Origin: Planctomycetaceae bacterium
GTDB taxonomy: Bacteria; Planctomycetota; Planctomycetia; Pirellulales; Pirellulaceae
Assembly: GCA_002709225.1 (NCBI GenBank)
Contig: PAQH01000027.1
Location: 1-64,000 of the forward strand
Direction of reading: 5' to 3'
DNA: 64,000 nt
A program made the position numbers and the translations under genes. The notes beneath the pieces were generated by a model. That model was not told where the DNA came from. It saw nothing but the letters and a program-made list of their open reading frames with translations, and did no database searches. Positions 15,583-25,945 of the stretch are shown one piece after another; the first letter of the stretch is position 1, and each line of letters begins with the position of its first letter.

Positions 15583-17831
15583 TTCCGGGATATTTCCTTG
15601 AGTCGCTGACGGGCCTGCTCGGTGAAGGAATCGTTCAGTCCAGTGGCGACAAGGCGGGCCAACTCCACCCGCGATTCTTTTTCGCGGCCCAGATGCTGCA
15701 GGGACTCCGCCAAGCGCCAGCGGGCTTCGGTTTCAAATGCCGCCCCCAGTGCCAAGGTGACGGATCGTTCCAGGTAACGGCTGGCATCTCGATATTGCTG
15801 ACGCGCAGAGAGAATCGCGCCGCGCCAGAAGAATGTTTGCCCCTTCACCTTTTCGGTAGCAAACTTGTCTTCCCATTCGTCGACGATTTGCAGCGCCGCG
15901 CCGTAATTTGCCTCGGCAAGATAGGAGCGGATCGACTGCGGGAACGCTCCCACCCGCGCTGCCCTGACCTGGGAGGGAATGAATTGGCCGCGCATCGCTT
16001 CCACGCGCCGATAGTAGTTGCGGGCTTGTTGGGGCTGGTTGTTCCAAAGGGCGACGTCACCAGCTGCGTTGATGGCGCGTCGATAGGCAGCTTTGACTTC
16101 AGCGGTCGTGCGCGAATTCCTGGTGGTTTGTTCAACCTGTTTGAGTAAGGCGGGCACTTGCTGGGGTTGTTGTTTCTCGATGCCCAGCAGCGCGATCAGC
16201 TGGGCGAATGAATCGACTTTCTCCGCTGCGGGCGTGGTGTCGGTGATCGAGTCCTGAAAACTGGCGATCGCCTGATCCACACCGGCGGCGCCAGTCTTGA
16301 GGGAAGCCAAGGCCATCAACCTTTGGACATGTGGTGTCCATTCCGGATGCGCGGCGGCGAACCGATCGACAAACACCTGCCCGACGCGGATCGCATCTGG
16401 CGCGCGATCACTCTCTGCATACAGGTGTACCAGCTCTTTCAGGCTGGCCGAATCGAGTGTTGCAGGGTCATACTGTGAAGCAATCCTGGCGTATTCGGGA
16501 GGGCGTCCCTGTTTGATGTCACCTGTGACATGTTGGATCTCGTAGATTTCCAGGGGCCAGGAAGCTCGTTGTTCGGTTCCGTTGTCACTGACAACCAGGG
16601 TTACGGCAAAGTCGCCGAGACGAAGATAGACGTGTTCGACTTCAGCACCGGTTGCCGACTGACCGTCGCCGAATTGCCATTGGAAGCGGGCCGCTGGCGA
16701 AAATGCCGAGGCGTTGCTGAGGCGAAACGCGACGCGCGTGTACTGGCCCTCATGACGGTCACTGGGCCAAATGGAATCAACCAAGTCTGGTTCAAAACGA
16801 GGTTGCTTGCCTTCACGCGTTTCGTATACGACCACCGTCGCGGGATGCGGTTTTGTATACACCGATTCCGGAATTGCGGAGAAGTGACCGGCCGGTGCCC
16901 CAGGTGGACTCCAACCGAGAAAGGCGACCTGCTTGAGCATCACTTCTTCGTGGTAGTACTCGAGATAGTGCAAGCCGGCGGTCAATTCGACGGTTTCGTT
17001 TTTTTCGCCCCGCGCGCCTCGCTCGGAGGTATGGCGTCCGGGCCAATGAACAAGTTTCTTGCCGTCGAGAAAAGAGAAGGAAGCTTCGTTGGAAGCTGTA
17101 CAGAATTTGTACGTACCCGACTCGGGAATGAGGACCCAACCTCGGTAGACACTCAAATAGTAGTCGGAAGGTCCGAAGGGATTGTGACCGTCGGAAATCT
17201 TCTGTTGGTACCGGCCACCGTAAGCCTGTGGACTGGTGGCCAGCAATTGGGCGAACTCTTTTTCGGTTTTGGGATTGTCCCCAGGAGGCCGTTTCCAGGT
17301 CGAGAATGTCATTCCCGCCCGTGGAATCCAATCCGCCTGGGGTGGTCCAGCGCCAGGGGCGGTTGGTGTGCGGACTTGGGTGGCGTCTGGTTTCGCGTTC
17401 GCGTTGCCAAAATAGACAAAGTACCGTTGGCCGGTTGCCGCTTGAGCCGCCCGGAAAGAGATCAGTGTGTAACGCTTAGGGTGGTGAAAACCAAGTTGGA
17501 AGGGAACCGGTTGCCCCGTGGCGTCAAGGACGCGGATGTCGCGGCCGTCGGATTGGCTTTGTCCGTTGCAGAGAACCTTCACGCCCGCCGTATCAATCGA
17601 TCCCTCGAGCACCTCATGAAGTTCCACGATGGCCCTGTGCGACCAGCCTTCCAGGTGCCAGGCGGATTGTGCGTGCAGCGGTACGGAACAGCTCACGATC
17701 AGGATCGCCGCGGTTACCGAGCAGAGGCCTGCCCAGCCTGCCGTGACTCCGTGACGGAGTGCGCTATGGTGCAGCGCACAGACGCCCGTTTGAGTTGCCG
17801 ATCGCATTTGTAGCGTGCTGGCCACGTTCAC
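15579..17831 (-). CDS. PA14-PKD-TPR exported protein
   Basis: 750 aa. The GTG start at 17831 has a G-rich AGGGGGA upstream; ATG 17807 is the alternative. After a signal segment (about 33-55) comes an N-terminal domain resembling DUF2341-type modules (SDGRDIRVLDATGQPVPFQ, RYFVYFGN), then a PA14-like domain at about 205-325 (SGTYKFCTASNEASFSFLDGK, GLHYLEYYHEE) and a PKD domain at about 383-417 (FQWQFGDGQSATG, VTLVVSDN). The last 300 residues are helical TPR-like repeats. PA14 and PKD modules usually bind glycans or other surface ligands; TPRs bind proteins. It follows the DUF4175-like gene by 32 bases and overlaps the next gene by four. Confidence 0.85.
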   Translation of the reverse strand: MNVASTLQMRSATQTGVCALHHSALRHGVTAGWAGLCSVTAAILIVSCSVPLHAQSAWHLEGWSHRAIVELHEVLEGSIDTAGVKVLCNGQSQSDGRDIRVLDATGQPVPFQLGFHHPKRYTLISFRAAQAATGQRYFVYFGNANAKPDATQVRTPTAPGAGPPQADWIPRAGMTFSTWKRPPGDNPKTEKEFAQLLATSPQAYGGRYQQKISDGHNPFGPSDYYLSVYRGWVLIPESGTYKFCTASNEASFSFLDGKKLVHWPGRHTSERGARGEKNETVELTAGLHYLEYYHEEVMLKQVAFLGWSPPGAPAGHFSAIPESVYTKPHPATVVVYETREGKQPRFEPDLVDSIWPSDRHEGQYTRVAFRLSNASAFSPAARFQWQFGDGQSATGAEVEHVYLRLGDFAVTLVVSDNGTEQRASWPLEIYEIQHVTGDIKQGRPPEYARIASQYDPATLDSASLKELVHLYAESDRAPDAIRVGQVFVDRFAAAHPEWTPHVQRLMALASLKTGAAGVDQAIASFQDSITDTTPAAEKVDSFAQLIALLGIEKQQPQQVPALLKQVEQTTRNSRTTAEVKAAYRRAINAAGDVALWNNQPQQARNYYRRVEAMRGQFIPSQVRAARVGAFPQSIRSYLAEANYGAALQIVDEWEDKFATEKVKGQTFFWRGAILSARQQYRDASRYLERSVTLALGAAFETEARWRLAESLQHLGREKESRVELARLVATGLNDSFTEQARQRLKEISRK

Positions 17832-17863
17832 TACCGATTCCCCCTTACCCTGACGTGCGACCG

Positions 17864-20800
17864 CTAGTCTTCGGAAGCCGCGAGTTTCTTGAAGTAATTT
17901 CGTAATAGATCCTCGTATCCTTCGGGATATCCTTCTGCGGCAGACTGTAGCAACTCCTGGCGTAATTGAGCGGGAAGATCCTTGGCTTGTGATATCTGGT
18001 AGGGCTCGGACCGATCGATATTTCCAAAAGCGGATTTTAGTTGTTGCATCGCGATCTTCCGTTTACGTGCCGCATCTTCATAACGTAAATCACGGAGGTC
18101 GCCTTCCACGGTCTGCATGAGCTGAATCGCTTGATTCAAACGCGTTCCCATCACTCCATCGGTATCCAATTGGCGTGCTACTTGTTGGGCCTTTTCCCGC
18201 ATCGCTGCTTGTTTGGCTTCCAGGCGTTCCATATCGCGAACGAAATCAGGGGGGGTGCCACCTTGCAGTCCGCGCCGTCCCGAACCCGCTTTTTTTCCAC
18301 CACCGGTGGCTCCATTCGGGTCAAGGCGACCTTCCTCTTTCAGCTTCCCTTGTTCGTAGCGTTCGTTGTTCAGTCGCGCCGGTGTTTTGCGTCCGTCGAG
18401 TCCCCGCGCTGTGTCACCAACCATCTGGCCAGACGATTTTCCACGTCGCCCATCGCCGGCACGCCCATTGAGTTCATTGGCGTTGGGCAGATCATTACCC
18501 GTTTTGCCTTTCGCCGAAAAATTACTGATGGGACCATCCGAGACACCCCAGCCAGCCTGGTTGAGATTGTCACCCCAGGCCGAAGTGATGTCGTCGGCTT
18601 CCTGATCGAAATCGTCGGCTTCGGCCAGCAGTTCCCCGATCAGATCTTCTAACGCGTCGGGCAACGGCATTTCTGGCATGTTCAGCGGACGGTTGTCGAG
18701 GGGCTCTTCCATGACCCATTGCAATGAGTCGGAGGAATCCGCCATCCAAGTTTCCAGGTCCTCGAGCATTTCCGTCGCTTTGCTGGTGCCTGCGTCTTCC
18801 AGCGCGACTTCGAGTTTGCTGGACTTGGACCGTTTGGCAACGGCTTCGATTTCTTCGAATACGCGATTCACGTCCGGTCGCAGTCCGAAATCTTCGATGA
18901 ATCCGGTGGGGAGCTTACTTAGCCCATCAACCGTTCCTTTCCGCCATTTGGACCAGCGGGTTTGAAATTCTTCAAACGCTTTGAGATTTCCTAAATGTTC
19001 CTCGTTCAGTTCATCGACCGGTTTTTTCGGCATCTTTTCGAGCTTGGAAAGCATCTCTGCCTCGTCCACTGCGAGTCGCTGCAAGTCATTGATCAGTGCT
19101 GAGAGTGCTTGCGTGAGTTCTTTGTGGGCGGCTTCGTCTTTCTTGCGAATCCGGCGCAAGGACTTGCGTGCCTGTTCATTACGCTGCAATCGGCGCAGTA
19201 ACTCTTCGAGACGTTCTACAATTTCATCCTGGACAGGAATCGACTCGGTACGAACGGCAGCCTCCCGCGCGGCGTTTTGCGTGTCGCGCCCTGTCTCTAG
19301 CAGACGAATGACGTCCGCCATGAGTCCGGCATACAGTTCTTCGAGTGCTGTCACCATTGTTGATACAGGCAAGGCACTCATTTTCATCGCACGCGATAGT
19401 ACAGTGGTACTGGTACGGATGCGTGTTTGTCTCAAGAGGAGAGACTGAAAGTCCACACCCGAAGCGGATTGAGCGCGGTTCTCGCGCTGCAGCCGGATCA
19501 GTTCCTCCAGGACAGCCGCGTAGTCATCGATAGCCATCTCCATTTTGGCAATCACTTGTTGCGGAGTGATGACATACAGCGAGTAGCGCCGCGAACTGGC
19601 CTGACCGGGTCCCGTCAAGACATTTCCATCTTTGGCTGCGGCCCAGTATTGGACGACGTCCCCCGGTTTGAGTCCCGTGTCAGAGAGTTTCCAGGCAAAA
19701 TGTTCTCTACGGAAACCGGAGGGTGTAGTGGACGTGCTGGGATATTGAAATAATTCCTGAATCGTTTCCTGTTCGTTGACGCGCATCAGCAGACGAAGAT
19801 CGACGACGCCGATATCATCGCGTGCTTCAATCAGCAGATTGACGGTACTTTCGATACGGACTTGCTGGTCCTGGCCCGGGGTGGGAATGGCAACTCGGGG
19901 GACCTGGTCCTGTGTCAAGTTAATGGCCCTCCACAGCGGGATCGTGTTTTCGTACCCATCCTGGTCGAGCAGGTTGATCTTGTAACGTGTGGGTCCCATT
20001 AAGAGAGGACCGTTCAGGCTTTCCGGAGCTTCCACCTTGCTGGTCCAGAGTACGAAAGAAGTCGTCCAGTGACGGGCATCTTTTCCCGGTGACAGGGTGA
20101 TGATGTCACCTGTTTCGGTTTCCAAAGTAGCGGTACTGAGGGGTTTGGTACTCGTGCACTGCCAGTCGACGCGGGTTCCTGCCAGACCAGAGATTTCACC
20201 CAGTGTCGAAGTCGGTGACCTGGTCAAAGTCGCACCCTGTGCATAGGAGGGTGCTGTGTACTCAATCGCGATGGCATCGACAGCCGGGCGTTGGACGATT
20301 TCAATTTGTCGTATGCGGGATCGATCGTCGCCCGCAGTTACGTAGAACTGAAACGAGCTGGTTGTTTCGTCGACCTGAAATTGGAATTTGCGAGACTGGT
20401 CGGTGGCCGAGAAGTTTTCTGCAGGTTGCATCGGGCTTTCACGCCAGCCGCCCTCGCCCTGCTGGCGCACCAGTCTGGCACTACTGGGTAGTACGTCACC
20501 GCCAACGGAGACCGTGATGGTAATCGGGGTTCCTTCTGGAAATCGCGTGCGATCTTTGGGGCGGATCGAATCTTCGTCGATGATGGTAGACGTATACGGC
20601 TGAATATCGGAAATCGGGAAGAGGACCCGCCCCAGGCCATTACTGAAACGGGGTGCAAACAGAAACGCGTAGGCGCAGATCACCAACGTGGCAATGCCAG
20701 TCGCCACGCCGGCGCGTTGGACCGGTGCCCAATCCAGACAATCTTCCATTTCTATATCAATGGTTGCCTGCGATGCATCGTTGACAATTTGTCCCACAAT

Positions 20801-21163
20801 CTGCGGCGAACCGTAATCTTGTCCCCGCCCTAGCTGCAGTGCGTTGAAGAGGCGGTCTCCGAGTTCCGGGTGCTCGCGTTCGATGAGGGCGGCAAAATAC
20901 TCATCGCGTCGTTCTTCCTGCCAGCGGCGAGCGAGCAGGCTCATGACCAGCATCGCCAGGCCACCCCACAGTAATAAGGCCAACACGGAGCGTCCGAGCG
21001 TGCCCCACTGCAAGAGATTGTCGGCGGCGACCACGATGGCGAGACTGGCCAGTGCTCCCGTGATGACCAGCAGACCACCCTCTACCAGCTTGGACCAGCG
21101 CCAGCGGTTGCGTACTAGGTCGATCTTGTGGATCAGTTGTCCGTAGACTTCTACCGTACTCAT
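17864..21163 (-). CDS. Very large coiled-coil membrane protein, DUF4175-like (copy A)
   Basis: 1099 aa from ATG 21163, which has GGAGGCTC at ideal spacing. Two N-terminal membrane spans (about 28-50 and 56-78) and a third near 155-172 precede beta-rich extracytoplasmic domains to about residue 530. Then comes a long charged alpha-helical region (ERLEELLRRLQRNEQARKSL and similar). The C-terminus ends YPEGYEDLLRNYFKKLAASED. The same layout and C-terminal signature occur in the gene at 34218-38207, so the two are paralogs. Assignment to DUF4175 is by overall architecture, not a database match. It is encoded 67 bases after the VWA/amidotransferase-like gene of module A. Function unknown; probably a structural partner of the VWA proteins. 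Confidence 0.8.
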   Translation of the reverse strand: MSTVEVYGQLIHKIDLVRNRWRWSKLVEGGLLVITGALASLAIVVAADNLLQWGTLGRSVLALLLWGGLAMLVMSLLARRWQEERRDEYFAALIEREHPELGDRLFNALQLGRGQDYGSPQIVGQIVNDASQATIDIEMEDCLDWAPVQRAGVATGIATLVICAYAFLFAPRFSNGLGRVLFPISDIQPYTSTIIDEDSIRPKDRTRFPEGTPITITVSVGGDVLPSSARLVRQQGEGGWRESPMQPAENFSATDQSRKFQFQVDETTSSFQFYVTAGDDRSRIRQIEIVQRPAVDAIAIEYTAPSYAQGATLTRSPTSTLGEISGLAGTRVDWQCTSTKPLSTATLETETGDIITLSPGKDARHWTTSFVLWTSKVEAPESLNGPLLMGPTRYKINLLDQDGYENTIPLWRAINLTQDQVPRVAIPTPGQDQQVRIESTVNLLIEARDDIGVVDLRLLMRVNEQETIQELFQYPSTSTTPSGFRREHFAWKLSDTGLKPGDVVQYWAAAKDGNVLTGPGQASSRRYSLYVITPQQVIAKMEMAIDDYAAVLEELIRLQRENRAQSASGVDFQSLLLRQTRIRTSTTVLSRAMKMSALPVSTMVTALEELYAGLMADVIRLLETGRDTQNAAREAAVRTESIPVQDEIVERLEELLRRLQRNEQARKSLRRIRKKDEAAHKELTQALSALINDLQRLAVDEAEMLSKLEKMPKKPVDELNEEHLGNLKAFEEFQTRWSKWRKGTVDGLSKLPTGFIEDFGLRPDVNRVFEEIEAVAKRSKSSKLEVALEDAGTSKATEMLEDLETWMADSSDSLQWVMEEPLDNRPLNMPEMPLPDALEDLIGELLAEADDFDQEADDITSAWGDNLNQAGWGVSDGPISNFSAKGKTGNDLPNANELNGRAGDGRRGKSSGQMVGDTARGLDGRKTPARLNNERYEQGKLKEEGRLDPNGATGGGKKAGSGRRGLQGGTPPDFVRDMERLEAKQAAMREKAQQVARQLDTDGVMGTRLNQAIQLMQTVEGDLRDLRYEDAARKRKIAMQQLKSAFGNIDRSEPYQISQAKDLPAQLRQELLQSAAEGYPEGYEDLLRNYFKKLAASED

Positions 21164-21230
21164 TCGAGCCTCCGTGGTTAACCGAACAGGATTTCTCATC
21201 GCCTGTCCGTTTCACTTGGACTTGTCGCCT

Positions 21231-23474
21231 TTACACCAGGTGATTTCTTCGTCGCAACATCCACTCACTGGTAATCGCGAGTAGGAACAAGACAAATAAC
21301 GGGGGTGCGTTCCAATACTCGGATCTTTGCACGCGGGAAATTCGGCGTTCTTTGCGATCGATCGAACCCGCAAGTTGGTCGATTTCTTCGATATCCACGT
21401 AGGCTCCACCGCTGCGGTTGGAGATTGACTTCAGCAGCTGCTGGTTGGTGCCGGTTTCCGCCAATTCGAGTTCAGATCCATGCACCAGAAACTCCGTTGT
21501 CTGGTTGGCGCTCGGTTGCCCGCCGGCCGACATCTGCGCATGGACTTCATAGCGGCCACCAGTTTGAGGAAAATATTGGCCTTGAAAGACGTTGGGCTCA
21601 GCCGACCCCGTGCGCATGGGGACCGCTTGACGTTGACCGGCTTCATCAGCGACCTCAACGGTCACATCCCCATCGGCGGCATCGGTGGCTGTGGCCTGAC
21701 GCACCACCTTGATAGAGACCGGTTTGCTCACGTCGTAATCGGGCCGATCGGTGCTGACGACAATCGCAGCTCGTTTTTGTTCCAGGTCACGTCCGGTCAA
21801 CCAGCGGATGGTCTGACTCCAGAAACGGGCATACAAGGAATCGCTCCGGCCGACGATTCTGGCGACGCGTGTCCATCTCCAGGTAGTGTCTGCGGTAATC
21901 ACCATCGTTTGCCCTGCGCCGTATCGACCCGTTGCGATCACGACAGCCGGCTGGTTATCGAAGCGAAAACCTGGATTGACGGCTAGAATTTCAGCACCCG
22001 CTTTGGCCCGTTGGACAAGGCTGGATCCCAGCAGCGGAGGCGAGGCTTGCCACATGGTTGTATTTTGCACGCTGTCACTGGCGAGGCGAAAAATCGGATG
22101 TGCGATACCGTTTTCCGTCAATTCCAGTACGAACGGGTCTTCGGACTGGCGTATCCCATCTGCGGCGAAGACCACTGGCAGCACCTCGGCGAGTGGCGTC
22201 TGGCTGAATCCATCGGGTCCAAACGAGTGGTAACCACCGAGAACTAGCAGCGAATGGCTGCGCCGGTCGTCAGCTGTTTCCTGTTCCGGGTTGCCTTTCT
22301 CGATCCAACTGCTCAGCGTTTGATATTCGGCAGGCGTCAGATAGTCACTTTCCATATCTCCCAGGATCACGAGATCAGTGTTTTCTAGTAATTCAGGTGT
22401 GATGGTCACCCGGGATGTGGTGACTGCCGGACGTGCCGGATTCGTACGTCTCAACGCGGTGACGAGTTGGATATCCGGATCGTCCTCCAACCGTTGGCGG
22501 AGGAATTTGTATTCATAGCGCATGAAGCCCTCGAAGTAGAGAACTCCAATTGCATTGGCATCCACACGGAGCGGAAAATGTTTTGAGTTGTTTGCCAGGC
22601 CTTTTTCACCGGTCGGCGTAGTCACCCACGCGGTATAGACAAAATCGCCCGCTTCTTTGGGCTCCAGTTTCACCGGTACGCGTTCGGTTGTCCGACCTGC
22701 ACCGAGTTCAACGGTGACCGGAGTGGCGGCGTCTTCGACGCCACGTCGAATCGCCACGGTGGCCGTTACCGCGGGGCCGGCCGATTTGGCAATAGTGATT
22801 TGCACATCGGTCTGGTTATTGACCATGACTCGTTCCGGTGCCTGGACTTGGCTCAGTTCTAGATCGAGACGCGCAGCTTCGGCATCGCTTGAAAAACCGA
22901 CACCGTAAATAGGCACGGGAGACTCTGACAGTTCGACGGTGTCTTGCCGCCCTGTGTTGTCGACTCCGTCACTGACCACGACAACACCGACCAGCAACTG
23001 GGACCTTAATTGACCGATGGCTTTGGTGACTGCTTGAACCAGATCGGTCCGTTCGGTGCGCGGTTGCGAGGGCAATCCAGCTTTGGCGGGCTCGCCGGAA
23101 ATGTCGAACAGGTCGACCGTTAGCGGTGTACCAGGATTTCCGGTTTGAAGTTCCTGTCGCAAACGATCAACACCTGTCTGGGCGCGCGCATACCGCCCTT
23201 CCAGTGACATGGAACGTGAATCATCCAGTACTACTGCCAAGTGCCCCGGGTCGACCAGATCGTTTTCTGCAGTCCAGGTTGGTTTGGCGAGTGCCAGCAG
23301 TAGTGCCAGCAACCCGACCAGCCGCAAGCCGAGCAGGGCCCAGGTCAGACGCCGTTGTGTGCGGACAAAGATCTCGCGGTACGTCCAAGCCATGAACGCT
23401 GCGCCAAGGGTTACCAGCAGCACCCACATCCAGCCATGCTGGATGCCCTCGAATTGTAGTGTGGCGAGAATCAT
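21231..23474 (-). CDS. VWA / glutamine-amidotransferase-like membrane protein (module A)
   Basis: 747 aa from ATG 23474; a TTG at 23492 is the alternative. Two N-terminal membrane spans (about 15-30 and 44-63) are followed by a VWA-like domain with the MIDAS sequence DDSRS at 84-88 and VVVVSDGVDNTGRQD. Next is an immunoglobulin-like stretch, then an amidotransferase-like domain (IGVLYFEGFMRYEYKFLRQ, LLVLGGYHSFGPDG). The position of the class I amidotransferase nucleophile has no Cys, so that domain is probably inactive. A C-terminal span (PPLFVLFLLAITSEWML) ends the protein. It lies between BatA (74 bases) and the DUF4175-like gene (67 bases) and is a paralog of the gene at 31743-34157. Confidence 0.85.
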   Translation of the reverse strand: MILATLQFEGIQHGWMWVLLVTLGAAFMAWTYREIFVRTQRRLTWALLGLRLVGLLALLLALAKPTWTAENDLVDPGHLAVVLDDSRSMSLEGRYARAQTGVDRLRQELQTGNPGTPLTVDLFDISGEPAKAGLPSQPRTERTDLVQAVTKAIGQLRSQLLVGVVVVSDGVDNTGRQDTVELSESPVPIYGVGFSSDAEAARLDLELSQVQAPERVMVNNQTDVQITIAKSAGPAVTATVAIRRGVEDAATPVTVELGAGRTTERVPVKLEPKEAGDFVYTAWVTTPTGEKGLANNSKHFPLRVDANAIGVLYFEGFMRYEYKFLRQRLEDDPDIQLVTALRRTNPARPAVTTSRVTITPELLENTDLVILGDMESDYLTPAEYQTLSSWIEKGNPEQETADDRRSHSLLVLGGYHSFGPDGFSQTPLAEVLPVVFAADGIRQSEDPFVLELTENGIAHPIFRLASDSVQNTTMWQASPPLLGSSLVQRAKAGAEILAVNPGFRFDNQPAVVIATGRYGAGQTMVITADTTWRWTRVARIVGRSDSLYARFWSQTIRWLTGRDLEQKRAAIVVSTDRPDYDVSKPVSIKVVRQATATDAADGDVTVEVADEAGQRQAVPMRTGSAEPNVFQGQYFPQTGGRYEVHAQMSAGGQPSANQTTEFLVHGSELELAETGTNQQLLKSISNRSGGAYVDIEEIDQLAGSIDRKERRISRVQRSEYWNAPPLFVLFLLAITSEWMLRRRNHLV

Positions 23475-23548
23475 AGATGTTCTTGAACTCAAAGGGGAAT
23501 GAATGAATGCGTTGGAAAACCGGATATGGGCTGCCCGACTTGGGTGCG

Positions 23549-25912
23549 TCAGCCAGACTCTGACTGTGTGCCAGCCGGTTCTGGCTGCCGGGGTGTCGAT
23601 TCTGAATCAGTGGATCGAGTTGTCGTGCTGGGTTGTCTTGCTGCACTCACGGGCGATCGTGCAGCAGTTGGCGCCGTGCCAGTGGGCTGGGTCGCTTGTC
23701 GAGTTTTGAAGTAACGTAGCAGGCTGATGTGATTCGCAAACCAAGGTTCAAAAAGAGCCACTGCCAGCGCCAGCAGCAGGACGACGTCCCACAGCTGTAA
23801 TCCGCGTCGCGCTGTCAGCGATTCTGCGGCGATACGATCTGGGTTGCTGACAAACGACACCAGTGTCCGGCCGGGTAGCAACTGTCTGCGTAGCTGGTTT
23901 TCCATCTGGCTCCGTCGTTCCGTACCGGTCACGTTCTGGTCGACCAGAACGTCGTCGATGAGCTGCAGGTCTGATTCGTAGGCTTCGAGGTTGGCGACAA
24001 AATCCTGGCCTGCCGCCTCGTGACCCGGTAGAAACACGGTGTAAACCCCGGGTTGTGACGTGTCGTCAAACGATTGGCGCGGTGGGGTGCCTGGGCGGAT
24101 CCGCAGATTGCCCGTTGAGCCGTCTGGTTTCTTGATCAGCCATGGCGCGGCGCCCGTAGTGGCTGCCACGGCTACCTCGAAGCGGTCACCGGTTTCATAA
24201 AAGTTTTGCCGCGCCAGAGGCTCTTGGGCCAGATACCCGACCAGGCGATAGAGCCATGGTAAGTACGCTGGTCTGACGGGAAAATTGGTCCAGTCGCGGT
24301 CACAGCTACTGCTAAAGACGACAACTTTGCCTTGACCAAATGAACGCTCGCAGAGTAGTGGGGCACCCGTACTGGTGCGCATCAAGATATTCGCGGTACC
24401 CGACTCGATCTTCCAGAATGCACGTAACGTAACACTGGCCAGGCTGCCGCCCTCCTGGTTATCAAATGTCGCCAAGACCACGTGGTTTCCATCGAAATCA
24501 CCGATCTCAGCGACGGCAGCTTGGCTCGCAGGATCTCCTTCGATTCCCGTCAGCTTCCCGGGAAGCAAACCACCGTGCAGGCGATTGCTGCCGACCATGG
24601 CCTGGTTGTAGTAGGAAGCGTTGGTTTTATCGCCTAGAAAAACCAGTAGGCTGCCACCCTTGTCCACGTACTCTTCAATTTTTGTCAGAGCGGGTGCGGC
24701 CAACGATTCAACGTTAGCCAGCACCACCAGCTTCTGGGTGGCCAAATCAATGCTCTCCAGACCGGCAGGCGGTGTAGTGGAGATGTTGATGGGACTTTGT
24801 TCCGCTGAGCTGGCTGATAGTGCAGCTTGCAGAAAGAACAACTCATCGAGTCGGGGTACGGAGGAGGGGGCACCGTTGATCGCCAGCACATTCACGGTAT
24901 CCAGCACTTCGAAGGAGAAGTATCGGCGATCGTCGGCCTGAAGTGTGTTGTCATTAATCTCGACATGTCCACGGTGCCAGCCACCGGAGGCGAATGTGTG
25001 GTGAAACGTCGGTACATCCCAGCGACCGGCTTGCAGAGATGTGAGATGCTGTTCAGCCACCTTCTTGCCGTCGACAAATAGCGCCACATCGCAATCGCGG
25101 ACCGTGTCGCTTTGATTGCGGATGTGTGGTTGAATCACGAAAGGAATGCCAACCATGGGTCGGGCCGCTCCATACTGAACGGCGGTGACTGCCAGATTGC
25201 GCGGCGACTGGGGTCGTACACTAACAAAGAAAAAGTGAACATCGAGACCTGCGGTTGCTTCACGTTGTTGTTTGTCGGCAAGTTCCCAGCCAGTTTTTTG
25301 CAGGTCGCTGAAGACATAGACCTCTTGACTGCCTTCACTTCCTCCGGACTGTACGAGCTGTTCGGCATGCCTGACCGCACTGGAAAGGTCCGTTCCCAGG
25401 TGGGACACGGTAAGAGCATCAAGCGTCTGCCGCACATCGCCGAACTCGGGTGTCGGTTCTGGAAAGGGTACTTCGGGGCCGAGTTCACGGCGGCCTGCAA
25501 ACACCAGGGCGACACGGTCGCCCTCTTGCAGTCCATTGAGCACTTCAAGCGCGCCGCGCCGCGCGCGGTCGAAGAGGGTTTCGTCGTTTTCCTGGTACGC
25601 CATGCTGGCAGAATTGTCGATCACCAGGGCGACCGTACGCCGATTCTGGGAAACCAAGAGACCGCCTTGACTGGGGCGGACGAACGGTTGTGCGAGTGCC
25701 ATGGCGAACAAGGCGCACAGCGCCATGCGGGCGGCGAGTAAAAGCAGTTCCTTGAGACGGCTCATCCGATACGACTGCAGGAACTGATCGGTCAGGAACC
25801 GCGTTGTCGAAAAACGCAGCTTTTTTGTCCGCCGTGAACGGCTGAGGTGGATAATCAGCGGGATTGCTGCAGATGCAATGCCGATGAGATAGAGCGGGTT
25901 AAGGAATTCCAT
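23549..25912 (-). CDS. BatA-family VWA membrane protein (module A)
   Basis: 787 aa. The N-terminal BatA element (MEFLNPLYLIGIASAAIPLIIHL ... RFSTTRFL) is followed by a second span at about 55-75 and a VWA domain with MIDAS DNSAS at 99-103. A long extracytoplasmic region with an amidotransferase-like Rossmann part (LLVFLGDKTNASYYN) follows, then a C-terminal span (LWDVVLLLALAVALFEPWF) and a Ser/Thr/Pro-rich tail. BatA proteins are partners of MoxR ATPases and DUF58 proteins, as in the Bacteroides aerotolerance operon. Here it starts 33 bases after DUF58 copy A. The paralog is at 38500-40878. Confidence 0.9.
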   Translation of the reverse strand: MEFLNPLYLIGIASAAIPLIIHLSRSRRTKKLRFSTTRFLTDQFLQSYRMSRLKELLLLAARMALCALFAMALAQPFVRPSQGGLLVSQNRRTVALVIDNSASMAYQENDETLFDRARRGALEVLNGLQEGDRVALVFAGRRELGPEVPFPEPTPEFGDVRQTLDALTVSHLGTDLSSAVRHAEQLVQSGGSEGSQEVYVFSDLQKTGWELADKQQREATAGLDVHFFFVSVRPQSPRNLAVTAVQYGAARPMVGIPFVIQPHIRNQSDTVRDCDVALFVDGKKVAEQHLTSLQAGRWDVPTFHHTFASGGWHRGHVEINDNTLQADDRRYFSFEVLDTVNVLAINGAPSSVPRLDELFFLQAALSASSAEQSPINISTTPPAGLESIDLATQKLVVLANVESLAAPALTKIEEYVDKGGSLLVFLGDKTNASYYNQAMVGSNRLHGGLLPGKLTGIEGDPASQAAVAEIGDFDGNHVVLATFDNQEGGSLASVTLRAFWKIESGTANILMRTSTGAPLLCERSFGQGKVVVFSSSCDRDWTNFPVRPAYLPWLYRLVGYLAQEPLARQNFYETGDRFEVAVAATTGAAPWLIKKPDGSTGNLRIRPGTPPRQSFDDTSQPGVYTVFLPGHEAAGQDFVANLEAYESDLQLIDDVLVDQNVTGTERRSQMENQLRRQLLPGRTLVSFVSNPDRIAAESLTARRGLQLWDVVLLLALAVALFEPWFANHISLLRYFKTRQATQPTGTAPTAARSPVSAARQPSTTTRSTDSESTPRQPEPAGTQSESG

Positions 25913-25945
25913 GGACGGTCCGAATGTTGTGTGGCGGATGGGATG

